Numbered from the stretch's first letter, positions 45,379 to 54,575 are shown. The stretch: 64,000 bases of DNA from Oxalicibacterium flavum (GCF_014635065.1 NZ_BMCG01000005.1:283794-347793); one strand, 5' to 3'. The notes: a model not told the origin generated them from the sequence alone. Made by a program: numbers and translations.

Positions 45379-48207
45379 ATGAGCGATGTGGCGATGACCG
45401 TTGTTTTGCCGGAGAAGAATGTGGACGGCCTGAAGCCGAACGAAACGCGCGCGACCTGCTGCTACTGCGGAGTGGGCTGCGGCGTGCTGGTGCAGACCGA
45501 GGCCGGCCGCGTGGTCGGCGTGCGCGGCGATCCCGCGCATCCGGCCAATTTCGGCCGGCTCTGCACCAAGGGCAGCACGCTGCACCTGACGGCACGCCCG
45601 GCGCTGCAGGAACAGGCGCGCGCGCTGTACCCGGAACTGCGGCTGGCGCGCGGGGATGCGCGCGAACGCGCCGAGTGGGACATTACGCTCGACTATCTCG
45701 CCAGCCGCTTCGCCTCGACCATCCGCGAGCACGGGCCGGACAGCGTGGGCTTCTATCTGTCGGGCCAGTTGCTGACCGAGGACTACTACGTCTTCAACAA
45801 GCTCGCCAAGGGGCTGATCGGTACCAACAACGTCGATACCAATTCGCGCCTGTGCATGTCGAGCGCGGTGGCCGGCTACAAGCAGACGCTGGGCGCGGAT
45901 GCGCCGCCGCCGTGCTACGAGGACATCGACCATGCCGAGGTGATCTTCATCGTCGGTTCCAACACCGCCTACGCGCATCCGATCGTCTATCGCCGCATCG
46001 AGGATGCGCGCAAGGCCAACCCGGACCTGAAAATCATCGTCGCCGATCCGCGCCGCACTGACACCGCGCGCGAGGCCGACCTGTTCCTGCCGATCCTGCC
46101 GGGCACCGACGTCGCGCTGTTCAACGGCATGCTGCACATCTGCCTGTGGGAAGACCTGATCGATCAGGCATACATCGACGCGCACACAGAAGGCTTTGCC
46201 GAACTCAAGGCCACCGTGCGCGACTACACGCCGAAGTTCGTGGCCGAGACCTGCGGCATTCGCGAGGAAGACCTGATCCAGGCGGCGCGCTGGTTCGGCG
46301 CGTCGCAGGCCTCGCTGTCGATGTACTGCCAGGGACTCAACCAGTCGGCCGCCGGCACTGCCAAGAACGCGGCGCTCATCAACCTGCATCTGGCGACGCA
46401 CCAGATCGGCAAGCCGGGCGCCGGCCCGTTCTCGCTGACCGGCCAGCCGAATGCAATGGGGGGACGCGAGGTCGGCGGACTCGCCACCATGCTGTCGGCG
46501 CATCGCGACCTCGACAATCCGCAGCATCGCGCCGAGATCGCCGCGCTGTGGGGCGTGGCTGACGTGCCGGCCAGACCTGGCAAGAGCGCGGTCGAGATGT
46601 TCGAGGCCGTGCGGACCGGCGAGATCAAATTGATCTGGATCGTCTGCACCAATCCCGCGCAGTCGATGCCCGAGCAGAAGCTGATCCGCGAAGCGCTGGA
46701 ACGCGCGGAACTGGTCGTGGTGCAGGATGCCTACCGCACCACCGCGACCTGCGACTATGCCGACGTGCTGCTGCCGGCCACGACCTGGAGCGAGAAGGAA
46801 GGCACGGTCACCAATTCCGAGCGCCGCATCACGCGCGTGCGCGCCGCCGTGCCGCAGCCCGCGCAGACGCGGCATGACTGGCAGATCGCGATCGACTTCG
46901 CGCGCCGCCTCGAAGAAAAGCTGGCAAGTGAAGTCAACCATGCATCCACGTTGTTTCCCTACGAAACGACCGAGCAGGTCTGGAACGAGCACCGCGAATC
47001 GACGCGCGGCCGCGATCTCGACATCACCGGCCTGTCGTACGCGATCCTGGAATCGCAGGGCCCGCAGCAATGGCCGTTTCCGCAGGGCGCCGCCGGCGGC
47101 CGCAAGCGCCTGTACGAGGACGGCATCTTCCCGACCGCCAGCGGTCGCGCACGCTTCGTCAACACGCGTTACCAGCCGGTGGCCGAGCGCGTCGATGCGC
47201 GTTTCCCGTTCCACCTGACGACCGGCCGCCTGCGCGACCAGTGGCACGGCATGAGCCGTACCGGTACGGTCGCGCAACTGTTCTCGCATGCATCCGAACC
47301 GGCGCTCGTGATGGCGCAGACCGATGTCGAACGGCGGCTGCTGAAGGAGGGCGATCTGGTGCACGTGACGAGCAAGCACGGTTCGCAGATCCTGCCGGTG
47401 GCGATTGGCGACGACATGCGCACCGGGCAGGCTTTCATCGGCATGCACTGGGGCGAGGAATACGTGTCGGGCCGCGGCCACGAAGGCAAGGGTTCGCATG
47501 GCGTCAATGCGCTGACTTCGCCGGTGTTCGATCCGGTGTCCAAACAGCCCGAGCTCAAGCACGCGGCGGTCAAGATTTTGAAGGCCGAGCTGCCGTGGCG
47601 CTTCGTGGTCTTTGGCTGGGTCGAGGAATCGCAACTGCTCGCGTTGCAGGCATCGCTGCGGCCTTTCATGCGCGAGTTCGCCTACGCCTCGTGCACGCTG
47701 TTCGGACGCGATCGCGTCGGCGTGCTGTTCCGCGCGGCCGACGACGAGGCGGCCGATGCGCAACTGGTGGCGCGCATCGAGGAGCGTTTCGGCATCGCCG
47801 GACCGCAGGTGCTGCGCTACGACGACCGCCGCCGCGGCAACGCGCGCCACATCCTGCTCGAGGACGGCAGGCTGCAGGCGGTGGCGCTGGCCGGCGATGC
47901 CTCGGCCGAACGCTGGCTCAAGGAATACCTCGAAAGCGAACAGCCGGTCGCGGCGCTCGGCCGCCTGCTGCTGATGCCTTCCGCACAGCCGCCGCAGGCG
48001 TTCAAGTCGCGCGGCCGCATCGTCTGCAACTGCTTCAACGTGGCGGAAACCGAAATCGACGAGGCGCTGGCCGAGATGGGCGGCGCGCCCGATGCCATGC
48101 TCGCGCAACTGCAGACGCGCCTCAAGTGCGGCACCAACTGCGGCTCCTGCGTGCCCGAGCTCAAGAAGATCGTGCTGGCGCGGCAGCCGCAGGCGCGCGC
48201 GGCATGA
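45379..48207 (+). CDS. nasA: Assimilatory nitrate reductase, molybdopterin catalytic subunit
   Basis: 942-residue Mo-bisMGD enzyme reducing nitrate to nitrite in the cytoplasm. No Tat signal. The N-terminal [4Fe-4S] ligands are C27-x2-C30-x3-C34 (CCYCGVGC) and the Cys of GRLCTKGS. The molybdopterin body includes SRLCMSSAVAGYKQTLG, DIDHAEVIFIVGSNTAYAHP (split: FIVGSNTAYAHP), GQPNAMGGREVGG and a C-terminal dinucleotide-binding domain (LTTGRLRDQWHGMSRTG). The last 60 residues form a BFD-like [2Fe-2S] domain (CNCFNV, CGTNCGSC), as in NasC/NasA-type reductases that accept electrons from NADH or ferredoxin partners; no separate NasB-type subunit is present. Start 45379; ATG 45394 is an alternative. 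Confidence 0.95.
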   Translation: MSDVAMTVVLPEKNVDGLKPNETRATCCYCGVGCGVLVQTEAGRVVGVRGDPAHPANFGRLCTKGSTLHLTARPALQEQARALYPELRLARGDARERAEWDITLDYLASRFASTIREHGPDSVGFYLSGQLLTEDYYVFNKLAKGLIGTNNVDTNSRLCMSSAVAGYKQTLGADAPPPCYEDIDHAEVIFIVGSNTAYAHPIVYRRIEDARKANPDLKIIVADPRRTDTAREADLFLPILPGTDVALFNGMLHICLWEDLIDQAYIDAHTEGFAELKATVRDYTPKFVAETCGIREEDLIQAARWFGASQASLSMYCQGLNQSAAGTAKNAALINLHLATHQIGKPGAGPFSLTGQPNAMGGREVGGLATMLSAHRDLDNPQHRAEIAALWGVADVPARPGKSAVEMFEAVRTGEIKLIWIVCTNPAQSMPEQKLIREALERAELVVVQDAYRTTATCDYADVLLPATTWSEKEGTVTNSERRITRVRAAVPQPAQTRHDWQIAIDFARRLEEKLASEVNHASTLFPYETTEQVWNEHRESTRGRDLDITGLSYAILESQGPQQWPFPQGAAGGRKRLYEDGIFPTASGRARFVNTRYQPVAERVDARFPFHLTTGRLRDQWHGMSRTGTVAQLFSHASEPALVMAQTDVERRLLKEGDLVHVTSKHGSQILPVAIGDDMRTGQAFIGMHWGEEYVSGRGHEGKGSHGVNALTSPVFDPVSKQPELKHAAVKILKAELPWRFVVFGWVEESQLLALQASLRPFMREFAYASCTLFGRDRVGVLFRAADDEAADAQLVARIEERFGIAGPQVLRYDDRRRGNARHILLEDGRLQAVALAGDASAERWLKEYLESEQPVAALGRLLLMPSAQPPQAFKSRGRIVCNCFNVAETEIDEALAEMGGAPDAMLAQLQTRLKCGTNCGSCVPELKKIVLARQPQARAA

Positions 48208-48251
48208 GGTGTGCGCCTGTCGTGCCGCACGGTTCGGACTATCATCGGCAC

Positions 48252-49259
48252 ATGACTATCGAACACAAGCCCGAGCACAAGGAACCGCTGGCTGCGGCTC
48301 GTTTCATCAAGGAAATCGGGCGCGGCATCAAGGGTGCGCGCAGCCTGTCGCGCGAGGATGCAGGCCTGCTGTATGCCGCCATGCTCGACGGCCGCGTCTC
48401 CGACCTGGAAATGGGCGGCATCCTGCTCGCGCTGCGTATCAAGGGCGAATCGGTGGACGAGATCGCCGGCTTCATCGAGGCAGCCGAAGCCTCGTTCACG
48501 CCGCTGACCGCGCCCGACGGCGACTACGCGCCCATCGTGATCCCGAGCTACAACGGCGCGCGCCAGTTACCAAACCTGCTGCCGCTGCTCGCGCTGTTGC
48601 TGGCCCGAGCCGGTGCGCCAGTGCTGATCCACGGCGTGACCGGCGATCCGGGGCGCGTGACCTCGGTCGAGATCCTGCAGGCGCTCGGCCATCCGCTCGT
48701 GCACGATGCGTCGCAGGCCACCGCGCAGTTCGCGTGCCGCGCACCGGTGCTGATGCCGATCGAATCGCTGGCGCCGCGCATGGCACGCCTGCTGGCGATG
48801 CGACGCATCCTCGGCGTGCGCAATTCCACGCACACGCTGGTCAAGATCATGCAGCCGTTCGCACAACCGGCCTTGCGGCTGACGTCCTACACGCATCCCG
48901 ATTACCTGCAGATGCTGACCACCTATTTCTCGACCGCCGCGCCCGCTGCGCGCGGCGACGTGTTCCTGATGCGCGGCACCGAAGGCGAAACCGTCGCTAA
49001 CGCCAAGCGCGCACAGCAGATCACCTGGATACACGATGGCGAATGCACGGTCCTGGTGCAGAAGCAGGAGCCGACGGATGCATTGCCGCCCATGCCGGCC
49101 GAGCGCGATGCCGCGATCACCGCCAAATGGATAGCCGCCGCGCTGCGCGGCGAACAGCCGGTGCCGGCCGCCATCGTCGAGCAGGTGGAACACTGCTTGC
49201 ATGTATCCAGACGTCTCAAAAGCAAACAATCGGGTGTGCATCATGAAGCAGCAGGGTAA
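48252..49259 (+). CDS. ybiB: YbiB/TrpD2-like DNA-binding protein
   Basis: 335-residue homologue of the anthranilate phosphoribosyltransferase fold. N-terminal helical domain (LSREDAGLLYAAMLDGRVSDLEMGGILLALRIKGES..., key part RVSDLEMGGILLALR) is followed by the nucleoside-phosphorylase-like domain with IPSYNGARQLPNLLPLLALLL, HGVTGDP in place of the TrpD glycine loop, and RRILGVRNSTHTLVK. E. coli YbiB lacks TrpD activity, binds DNA, and is LexA-regulated. Here it lies within the nitrate operon, 44 bases after nasA, and its end overlaps cobA by 17 bases. The reason for this linkage is unknown. Confidence 0.85.
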   Translation: MTIEHKPEHKEPLAAARFIKEIGRGIKGARSLSREDAGLLYAAMLDGRVSDLEMGGILLALRIKGESVDEIAGFIEAAEASFTPLTAPDGDYAPIVIPSYNGARQLPNLLPLLALLLARAGAPVLIHGVTGDPGRVTSVEILQALGHPLVHDASQATAQFACRAPVLMPIESLAPRMARLLAMRRILGVRNSTHTLVKIMQPFAQPALRLTSYTHPDYLQMLTTYFSTAAPAARGDVFLMRGTEGETVANAKRAQQITWIHDGECTVLVQKQEPTDALPPMPAERDAAITAKWIAAALRGEQPVPAAIVEQVEHCLHVSRRLKSKQSGVHHEAAG

Positions 49260-50013
49260 GGTTTTTCTGGTCGGTGCCGGTCCCGGCGATCCGGAGTTGT
49301 TGACCTTGAAAGCGGTCAAGGCGATCGCGGCGGCCGATGTCGTCTTGATCGACGATCTGGTCAATCCGGCGGTACTCGAGCATGCGCGCGCCGGTGTGCG
49401 TGTGGTCAATGTCGGCAAGCGCGGCGGCTGCGTGCAGACGCCGCAGGAATTCATCGAACGCCTGATGCTGTCCGAGGCGCAGGCTGGGCACTGCGTGGTG
49501 CGCCTCAAGGGCGGCGACCCGTTCATCTTCGGCCGTGGCGGCGAGGAGCGCGAGCATTTGCAGGCGGCAGGCATTGCGGTCGAGGTCGTCAACGGCATCA
49601 GCAGCGGCCTCGCGGCGCCGGCTTCCATCGGCGTGCCGCTCACGCATCGCTCGTGGAGCCAGGGCGCTGTATTCATCACCGGCCACGGCAAGACGCCGGA
49701 CGCCAATCCCGACTGGCACACGCTGGCGAAGCTGAACCTGACGCTGGTGGTCTATATGGGCGTGGCACGCTGCAGCGAAATCCAGTCCGCGCTGCTGGCC
49801 GGCGGCAAGTCCGGCGACACGCCGGTGGCGGTGGTGCAGTCGGCCACCGGCGCGCGGCAGGCGCAACTGATCACCACGCTGGCAGCGTTGCCGCAGGCGC
49901 TGGCCGAATCCGGCATCGGCAGTCCGGCGATCATCGTGATTGGGGATGTGGTGCGGTGTGCGGATGTGGTGCGGGGCGTGGAGCAGGCTGAAACGGCCCG
50001 TCTGTCGGCCTGA
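49243..50013 (+). CDS. cobA: Uroporphyrinogen-III C-methyltransferase (SUMT)
   Basis: Makes precorrin-2, the first dedicated step to siroheme needed by NirB. The 256-residue enzyme has all SUMT motifs: VFLVGAGPGDPELLTLKA, VLIDDLVNPAVL, VRLKGGDPFIFGRGGEE, EVVNGISSGLAAPASIGVPLTHR, ITGHGKTPDANPDW and TLVVYMGV. It is the single-function form, so the dehydrogenase/ferrochelatase step (CysG N-domain or SirC) must be elsewhere. The start at 49243 lies inside the 3' end of ybiB, which indicates co-translation and ties siroheme supply to nitrate assimilation. Confidence 0.95.
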   Translation: MKQQGKVFLVGAGPGDPELLTLKAVKAIAAADVVLIDDLVNPAVLEHARAGVRVVNVGKRGGCVQTPQEFIERLMLSEAQAGHCVVRLKGGDPFIFGRGGEEREHLQAAGIAVEVVNGISSGLAAPASIGVPLTHRSWSQGAVFITGHGKTPDANPDWHTLAKLNLTLVVYMGVARCSEIQSALLAGGKSGDTPVAVVQSATGARQAQLITTLAALPQALAESGIGSPAIIVIGDVVRCADVVRGVEQAETARLSA

Positions 50014-50077
50014 TTCTTTTCCTTTCCGGAAAGCGGCACCCCTTACAATCACGGCTTCACCCATTTCCTGGCAAGCC

Positions 50078-51274
50078 ATGACAACCGAGTTTGAGGTCGC
50101 CGTGATCGGCGCCGGTGCGGCCGGCATGATGTGCGCATCGGTCGCCGGCCAGCGTGGACGCAAGGTCGTGCTGATCGACCACGCGACGCGGCTGGCGGAG
50201 AAGATCCGCATTTCCGGCGGCGGCCGCTGCAACTTCACCAACCGCGATGCGACGCCGCAGAACTTCCTGTCGCAGAACCCGCATTTCTGCAAGAGCGCGC
50301 TGTCGCGCTATACGCCGCAGGACTTCCTGTCGCTGGTCAAACGGTATCGCATCGGCTGGCACGAGAAGCACAAGGGACAACTGTTCTGCGACGAGTCGGC
50401 CGAGGATATCATCGCCATGCTGAAAGCCGAGTGCGATCTCGGTAATGTGCAGTGGCGCATGCCGTGCGGCGTGAAGTCGATTGCAAGGGAAGGCGAGCGC
50501 TTCCGCATCGCGACCGATGGCGGCGACATTCTGGCGCAGAGTCTGGTGATCGCGACCGGCGGGCTGTCGATTCCCAAGATCGGCGCTACCGATTTCGCCT
50601 ATCGCGTGGCAAAGCAGTTCGACCTGAAGATCGTCGCGCCGCGTCCGGCGCTGGTGCCGCTGACCTTCGACGGCAATGCCTGGCAGCCGTTCGTGCCACT
50701 GGCCGGCGTCGCGCTGCCGGTGGAATTGGAAACCGGACAGAAGAAAACGCGCGGCTGGTTTCGCGAAGACCTGTTGTTCACGCATCGCGGCCTGTCGGGA
50801 CCGGCGATCCTGCAGATATCGAGCTACTGGCAGCCTGGCACGCCGCTGACGATCAACCTGCTGCCCGAGGTCGATGTGGCCGAGACATTGATCGCCGACA
50901 AGGGCAGCGTCAAAAAGAGCCTGGGCAATCAGATCGCGCAGTGGCTGCCGTCGCGGCTGGCCGACGAATGGCTGCATACGCTGGGCATGGATGGCGCGGC
51001 GCGCACGGCCGACATGCCGGACAAGACGCTGCGCCGGCTCGGCGAATCGCTGAACCGTTGGCATATCGTGCCGGCCGGCACCGAGGGTTACAAGAAGGCA
51101 GAGGTCACGCTGGGCGGCGTTGATACGCGCGAACTGTCGCAGCAGACCATGATGGCGAACCGGGTGCCGGGATTGTATTTTGTCGGCGAGGCGATCGACG
51201 TCACGGGCTGGCTTGGCGGCTACAACTTCCAGTGGGCATGGGCGTCGGGCGTGGCGGCCGGGCAGGCGGTCTAG
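50078..51274 (+). CDS. NAD(P)/FAD-dependent oxidoreductase, HI0933/YhiN family
   Basis: 398-residue soluble flavoprotein. The N-terminal Rossmann motif VAVIGAGAAGMMCASVAGQRG is followed by the family hallmark KIRISGGGRCNFTN, then FCDESAEDII, LVIATGGLSIPKIGATD and the C-terminal FAD-binding end GLYFVGEAIDVTGWLGGYNFQWAW with ASG. These match the HI0933/YhiN (BaiN-like) family, whose only characterised members reduce C=C bonds in bile acids and related molecules; the role in free-living bacteria is unknown. It has its own start 64 bases after cobA and may or may not be on the nitrate transcript. Confidence 0.85.
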   Translation: MTTEFEVAVIGAGAAGMMCASVAGQRGRKVVLIDHATRLAEKIRISGGGRCNFTNRDATPQNFLSQNPHFCKSALSRYTPQDFLSLVKRYRIGWHEKHKGQLFCDESAEDIIAMLKAECDLGNVQWRMPCGVKSIAREGERFRIATDGGDILAQSLVIATGGLSIPKIGATDFAYRVAKQFDLKIVAPRPALVPLTFDGNAWQPFVPLAGVALPVELETGQKKTRGWFREDLLFTHRGLSGPAILQISSYWQPGTPLTINLLPEVDVAETLIADKGSVKKSLGNQIAQWLPSRLADEWLHTLGMDGAARTADMPDKTLRRLGESLNRWHIVPAGTEGYKKAEVTLGGVDTRELSQQTMMANRVPGLYFVGEAIDVTGWLGGYNFQWAWASGVAAGQAV

Positions 51275-51330
51275 CGGGACCGCTGCCGCGTGCATGATAG
51301 ATTGGCGGTTTTCCCTCTTGTGGAGTCGTC

Positions 51331-51753
51331 ATGAGCGAGCAGAATCCGAGCATCCTTTCCCACGTGTCGATCGGCACCAACCAGTTCGACAAGGCGCGCG
51401 CGTTCTACGACGCGGTGCTGCCGGCGCTGGGCATCGCTGCCGTGCTGGAACATCCGGGTGCGGTGGCCTATGGCCGGCAATATCCGGAATTCTGGGTGCA
51501 GGAGCCGCACGACGGCAATCCGGCATCGGTCGGCAACGGCTTTCACCTCGGTTTCTTCGCGCAGGACAGGGAGCAGGTGCATGCCTTTTACGATGCGGCG
51601 ATTGCCGCCGGCGCCACCTGCGACGGCCCGCCCGGCCCGCGTCCGGCCTATGGCGAACCGTATTACGGCTGCTTCGTGCGCGATCCGGAAGGGCACAAGA
51701 TCGAGGCGGCGTTCTGGGATGCGGAGATGAGCATGCAGATCCACGGCGAATGA
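51331..51753 (+). CDS. VOC-fold (glyoxalase/dioxygenase-like) protein
   Basis: 140-residue single-domain member of the vicinal oxygen chelate superfamily. The first module is ILSHVSIGTNQFDKARAFYDAVLPALG, with the metal-ligand type His; the second runs from FHLGFFAQDREQVHAFYDAAIAAG to FVRDPEGHKIEAAFW, with the conserved DPEG-x-x-x-E. The pattern is that of lactoylglutathione-lyase-like proteins of unknown substrate common in proteobacteria. It lies 56 bases after the flavoprotein gene with a GTGGAG-like site and may be co-transcribed with it. Confidence 0.8.
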   Translation: MSEQNPSILSHVSIGTNQFDKARAFYDAVLPALGIAAVLEHPGAVAYGRQYPEFWVQEPHDGNPASVGNGFHLGFFAQDREQVHAFYDAAIAAGATCDGPPGPRPAYGEPYYGCFVRDPEGHKIEAAFWDAEMSMQIHGE

Positions 51754-51815
51754 TGAAAAAGTTGTGATTTTGTAATCCGTGTGGCGGATGCGGAACGGCC
51801 GGCCGGAAAGACGGC

Positions 51816-51844
51816 TTCCATTTTCGGCGCAGGGCTGCTATACT
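51816..51844 (+). promoter_or_regulatory. Candidate sigma-70 promoter of rpsU
   Basis: A TATACT -10 (51839-51844) lies 17 bases after a poor -35 (TTCCAT). The predicted transcript would start about 35 bases before rpsU. The -10 is good and the -35 weak. Confidence 0.4.
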
Positions 51845-51885
51845 CGCCGGCTCACTATCCCCAACATTGCTTTGTTAGCTTACAC

Positions 51886-52098
51886 ATGACCACTATCCGC
51901 GTTAAAGAAAACGAGCCGTTCGAAGTCGCCATGCGTCGCTTCAAGCGCACCATCGAAAAAACCGGTCTGCTGACCGACCTGCGTGCGCGCGAGTTCTACG
52001 AGAAGCCGACTGCCGAACGCAAACGCAAGCTGGCCGCCGCCGTGAAGCGCCACTACAAGCGCATCCGCAGCCAGCAGTTGCCCAAGAAACTGTACTGA
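51886..52098 (+). CDS. rpsU: 30S ribosomal protein S21
   Basis: 70-residue, strongly basic small-subunit protein needed for base pairing of the message with the 16S anti-Shine-Dalgarno. The sequence begins [21 protein letters not shown] and continues with the conserved EKTGLL, REFYEKP and [14 protein letters not shown] parts of S21. It opens the macromolecular-synthesis block rpsU-yqeY-dnaG-rpoD and is followed by an attenuator-like terminator, which lets S21 be made in excess over primase and sigma factor. Confidence 0.97.
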   Translation: MTTIRVKENEPFEVAMRRFKRTIEKTGLLTDLRAREFYEKPTAERKRKLAAAVKRHYKRIRSQQLPKKLY

Positions 52099-52147
52099 TT
52101 CCCCGCAGACTGCGCGCCTGATGCGTGCAGTGCGAGAAATCGGTTGC

Positions 52148-52190
52148 AAACCCGCTCCGGTGTTGGTCCGCAGCGGGTTTTGGCGTTTTT
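52148..52190 (+). terminator. Terminator between rpsU and yqeY
   Basis: AAACCCGCT / AGCGGGTTT (52148-52156 with 5272-equivalent at 52172-52180) with a 15-base loop is followed by TGGCGTTTTTG. As in the E. coli rpsU-dnaG-rpoD operon, a partial terminator after rpsU would set the expression ratio. Confidence 0.75.
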
Positions 52191-52234
52191 GACGATCAGC
52201 GTTTTAACGATCAATTTATCAAATGGGGTTTGAC

Positions 52235-52684
52235 ATGGGTCTCAAGGAACAGATCACCGAAGACATGAAAGCCGCCATGCGCGCCAAGGATGCAGGCAAG
52301 CTCGGTGCGATCCGCCTGATCACGGCGGCCATCAAGCAGAAGGAGGTCGATGAGCGCGTGGTGCTCGACGATGCCCAGGTGCAGGCCATCGTCGAAAAAA
52401 TGATCAAGCAGCGCAAGGACTCGATCGCGCAGTTCGAAGCCGGTGGCCGTCAGGACCTGGTCGAAATCGAAAAGGCCGAACTCGACGTGCTGGCCGCCTA
52501 CATGCCGGCCGCCGCCTCGGACGAGGAAGTGCAGGCCGAGGTAAGCGCCGCCGTGGTTGCCACCGGTGCCGCCGGTCCGCAGGACATGGGCAAGGTGATG
52601 GGCATCCTGAAGGGCAAGCTCGCCGGCCGTGCCGACATGACGGTGGTGTCCGGACTGGTCAAGGCAGCATTGACCAAGGCCTGA
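52235..52684 (+). CDS. yqeY: GatB/YqeY domain protein
   Basis: 149-residue helical protein homologous to the C-terminal tail domain of GatB, thought to contact tRNA. Recognisable segments are MGLKEQITEDMKAAMRAKD, the near-invariant IRLITAAIKQKEVDER (note R-L-I-x-A-A-I-K-x-x-E), IVEKMIKQRKDSIAQFEAGGR, EKAELDVLAAYMP and the C-terminal DMGKVMGILKGKLAGRADM. The start at 52235 gives the standard N-terminus. It sits between rpsU and dnaG, the typical position in betaproteobacteria. The molecular function is not established. Confidence 0.93.
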   Translation: MGLKEQITEDMKAAMRAKDAGKLGAIRLITAAIKQKEVDERVVLDDAQVQAIVEKMIKQRKDSIAQFEAGGRQDLVEIEKAELDVLAAYMPAAASDEEVQAEVSAAVVATGAAGPQDMGKVMGILKGKLAGRADMTVVSGLVKAALTKA

Positions 52685-52721
52685 TCGGCGTGCCGATCCT
52701 CCCTTGCCTCGCTGATTCAGC

Positions 52722-54518
52722 GTGATCCCGCAGTCCTTCATCCAGGATCTGCTCAACCGCGTCGATATCGTCGATGTGGTGGGCCGCTACGTGCAGTTGA
52801 AGAAGGGCGGCGCCAACTACATGGGGTTGTGCCCCTTCCACAACGAGAAATCCCCGAGTTTCACGGTCAGCCCGACCAAGCAGTTCTACCACTGCTTCGG
52901 CTGCGGCGCGCACGGCACGGCGATCGGTTTCCTGATCGAATATTCGGGCCTGGGTTTCGTCGAGGCGGTCAAGGACCTCGCGCAGGGCGTAGGCATGACG
53001 GTGCCCGACAACGACGACCGCCTGCCGCCGGCGCAGCGCGCCGAGCAGCAGGCAAAGAGTCTTGCATTGTCGGAAGCGCTGACGCGCGCCTGCGACTACT
53101 ACCGCCGCGAACTGCGGCAGGCCGAGCGCGCCAAGCAATACCTGATCGGCCGCGGCCTGACCGGCGAGATCGCCGCGCGCTACGGACTCGGTTATGCGCC
53201 GGACGGCTGGGATGGCCTGAAGTCGGTGTTCCCCGATTACGAGGATGGCGCGCTGGTCGAATCGGGGCTGGTCATCGACCGCGCCGAGGAAGACGATGCG
53301 CGCCACAAGCGCTACGACCGCTTCCGCGACCGCATCATGTTCCCGATCCGGAACACCAAGGGCCAGGTCATCGGCTTCGGCGGGCGCGTGCTCGACAAGG
53401 GCGAGCCCAAATACTTGAATTCACCCGAGACGCCACTATTTCAGAAGGGCAGCGAGCTCTACGGTCTGTTCGAGGCGCGTCAGGCGATCCGCGAGGCCGG
53501 CTACGTGCTGGTGACGGAAGGCTACATGGACGTGGTGGCGCTGGCGCAGCTCGGTTTTCCGCAGGCGGTCGCCACGCTGGGCACGGCCTGCACGACTATC
53601 CACGTGCAGAAGCTGCTGCGCCAGACCGACCAGGTGGTGTTCAGCTTCGACGGCGACGGTGCCGGCCGGCGTGCCGCGCGGCGCGCACTGGAAGCGAGCC
53701 TGCCCTATGCGGGCGACAACAAGACGATCAAGTTCCTGTTCCTGCCGAGCGAGCACGATCCCGACAGCTTCGTGCGCGAATATGGCTCCGAGGCGTTCGC
53801 GCAGCAGGTGCAGGATGCGATGCCGCTGTCGCAGTTCCTGCTGAAGGAAGCCGTCGGCGACAACGACCTGCATACGCCAGAAGGCCGGGCGCGCGCGCAG
53901 TTCGACGCCAAGCCCATGCTGCAGGCGTTGCCGGCGTCGGCGCTGCGCTTGCAGATCGTGCGTGGCCTGGCGCAGGTCACGGGCAGCACGCCGGCCGAGA
54001 TCGAAGGTTTGTTCGAACTCGCGCAGCCGGTGGCGCAGGGGCGCAAGGCGCCGCCGCGTGCACGCCGCGCCGCGCCGATGGGGCTGGAACGCCAGATCAT
54101 GCGTTTGCTGGTTGCGCATCCGGTACTGGCGGCCGAGTTCGACGAGCCGGCGCAGGCGGCTGTGATGCGTCTGGCATCGGAACATGCGGACATGTTCGTC
54201 CAATTGCTCACGATCTGCCGTGAAATGGGCGTCAATGCCAACTTCGCCGTGCTGGCGGAATCGCTGCGGGAAATCAGTTCGGATTTCGATCCGCTGATCG
54301 CCGAGATCGCGGCCGATACCGAGTCCGACGCCGAGGTGGTGCGGCTGGAATTGCTGGGCGCGATCCGTCAGGCAAGATTGCAGGCAATCAAGGGCGAGCT
54401 CGAGCAGATTGCAGGTGGGGTGGCCGACGAAGCGGCCAAGAATCGCATACGCGAACTCATGATGCAGCAGGACCAGCTTCGGCGACAGGCGCAGGCAGAA
54501 ACCGGCCGTCGCGACTAG
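52722..54518 (+). CDS. dnaG: DNA primase DnaG
   Basis: 598-residue primase that makes RNA primers at the replication fork. The start is GTG, giving the conserved IPQSFIQDLLNRVDIVDVV beginning. The zinc-ribbon has CPFHNEKSPSF and YHCFGCGAHG (Cys/His ligands about residues 40-65). The catalytic TOPRIM core carries VLVTEGYMDVVALAQ, with Glu, and FSFDGDGAGRRAA, with the Asp-x-Asp pair. The C-terminal helicase-binding domain (about 450-595) is less conserved, as usual. It follows yqeY by 37 bases with no clear ribosome site, suggesting translational coupling or low expression. Confidence 0.96.
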   Translation: MIPQSFIQDLLNRVDIVDVVGRYVQLKKGGANYMGLCPFHNEKSPSFTVSPTKQFYHCFGCGAHGTAIGFLIEYSGLGFVEAVKDLAQGVGMTVPDNDDRLPPAQRAEQQAKSLALSEALTRACDYYRRELRQAERAKQYLIGRGLTGEIAARYGLGYAPDGWDGLKSVFPDYEDGALVESGLVIDRAEEDDARHKRYDRFRDRIMFPIRNTKGQVIGFGGRVLDKGEPKYLNSPETPLFQKGSELYGLFEARQAIREAGYVLVTEGYMDVVALAQLGFPQAVATLGTACTTIHVQKLLRQTDQVVFSFDGDGAGRRAARRALEASLPYAGDNKTIKFLFLPSEHDPDSFVREYGSEAFAQQVQDAMPLSQFLLKEAVGDNDLHTPEGRARAQFDAKPMLQALPASALRLQIVRGLAQVTGSTPAEIEGLFELAQPVAQGRKAPPRARRAAPMGLERQIMRLLVAHPVLAAEFDEPAQAAVMRLASEHADMFVQLLTICREMGVNANFAVLAESLREISSDFDPLIAEIAADTESDAEVVRLELLGAIRQARLQAIKGELEQIAGGVADEAAKNRIRELMMQQDQLRRQAQAETGRRD

Positions 54519-54566
54519 TTTTAGAGCGGCGCGGAGGCTTGTGCCGAGGGGAAAGTTGCCCTCATA

Positions 54567-54575
54567 TGTTATAAT
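54567..54575 (+). promoter_or_regulatory. Extended -10 promoter upstream of rpoD
   Basis: TG-T-TATAAT is a perfect -10 with an extended TGn element, 164 bases before rpoD and 49 bases after the dnaG stop. No well-spaced -35 is seen, which extended -10 promoters tolerate. It would give rpoD an internal promoter separate from rpsU. Confidence 0.55.

Noticed and set aside
45256..48108. A 950-codon open frame on the minus strand opposite nasA
   Set aside because: Shadow of nasA; no conserved motifs, no ribosome site, and low-complexity charged composition.
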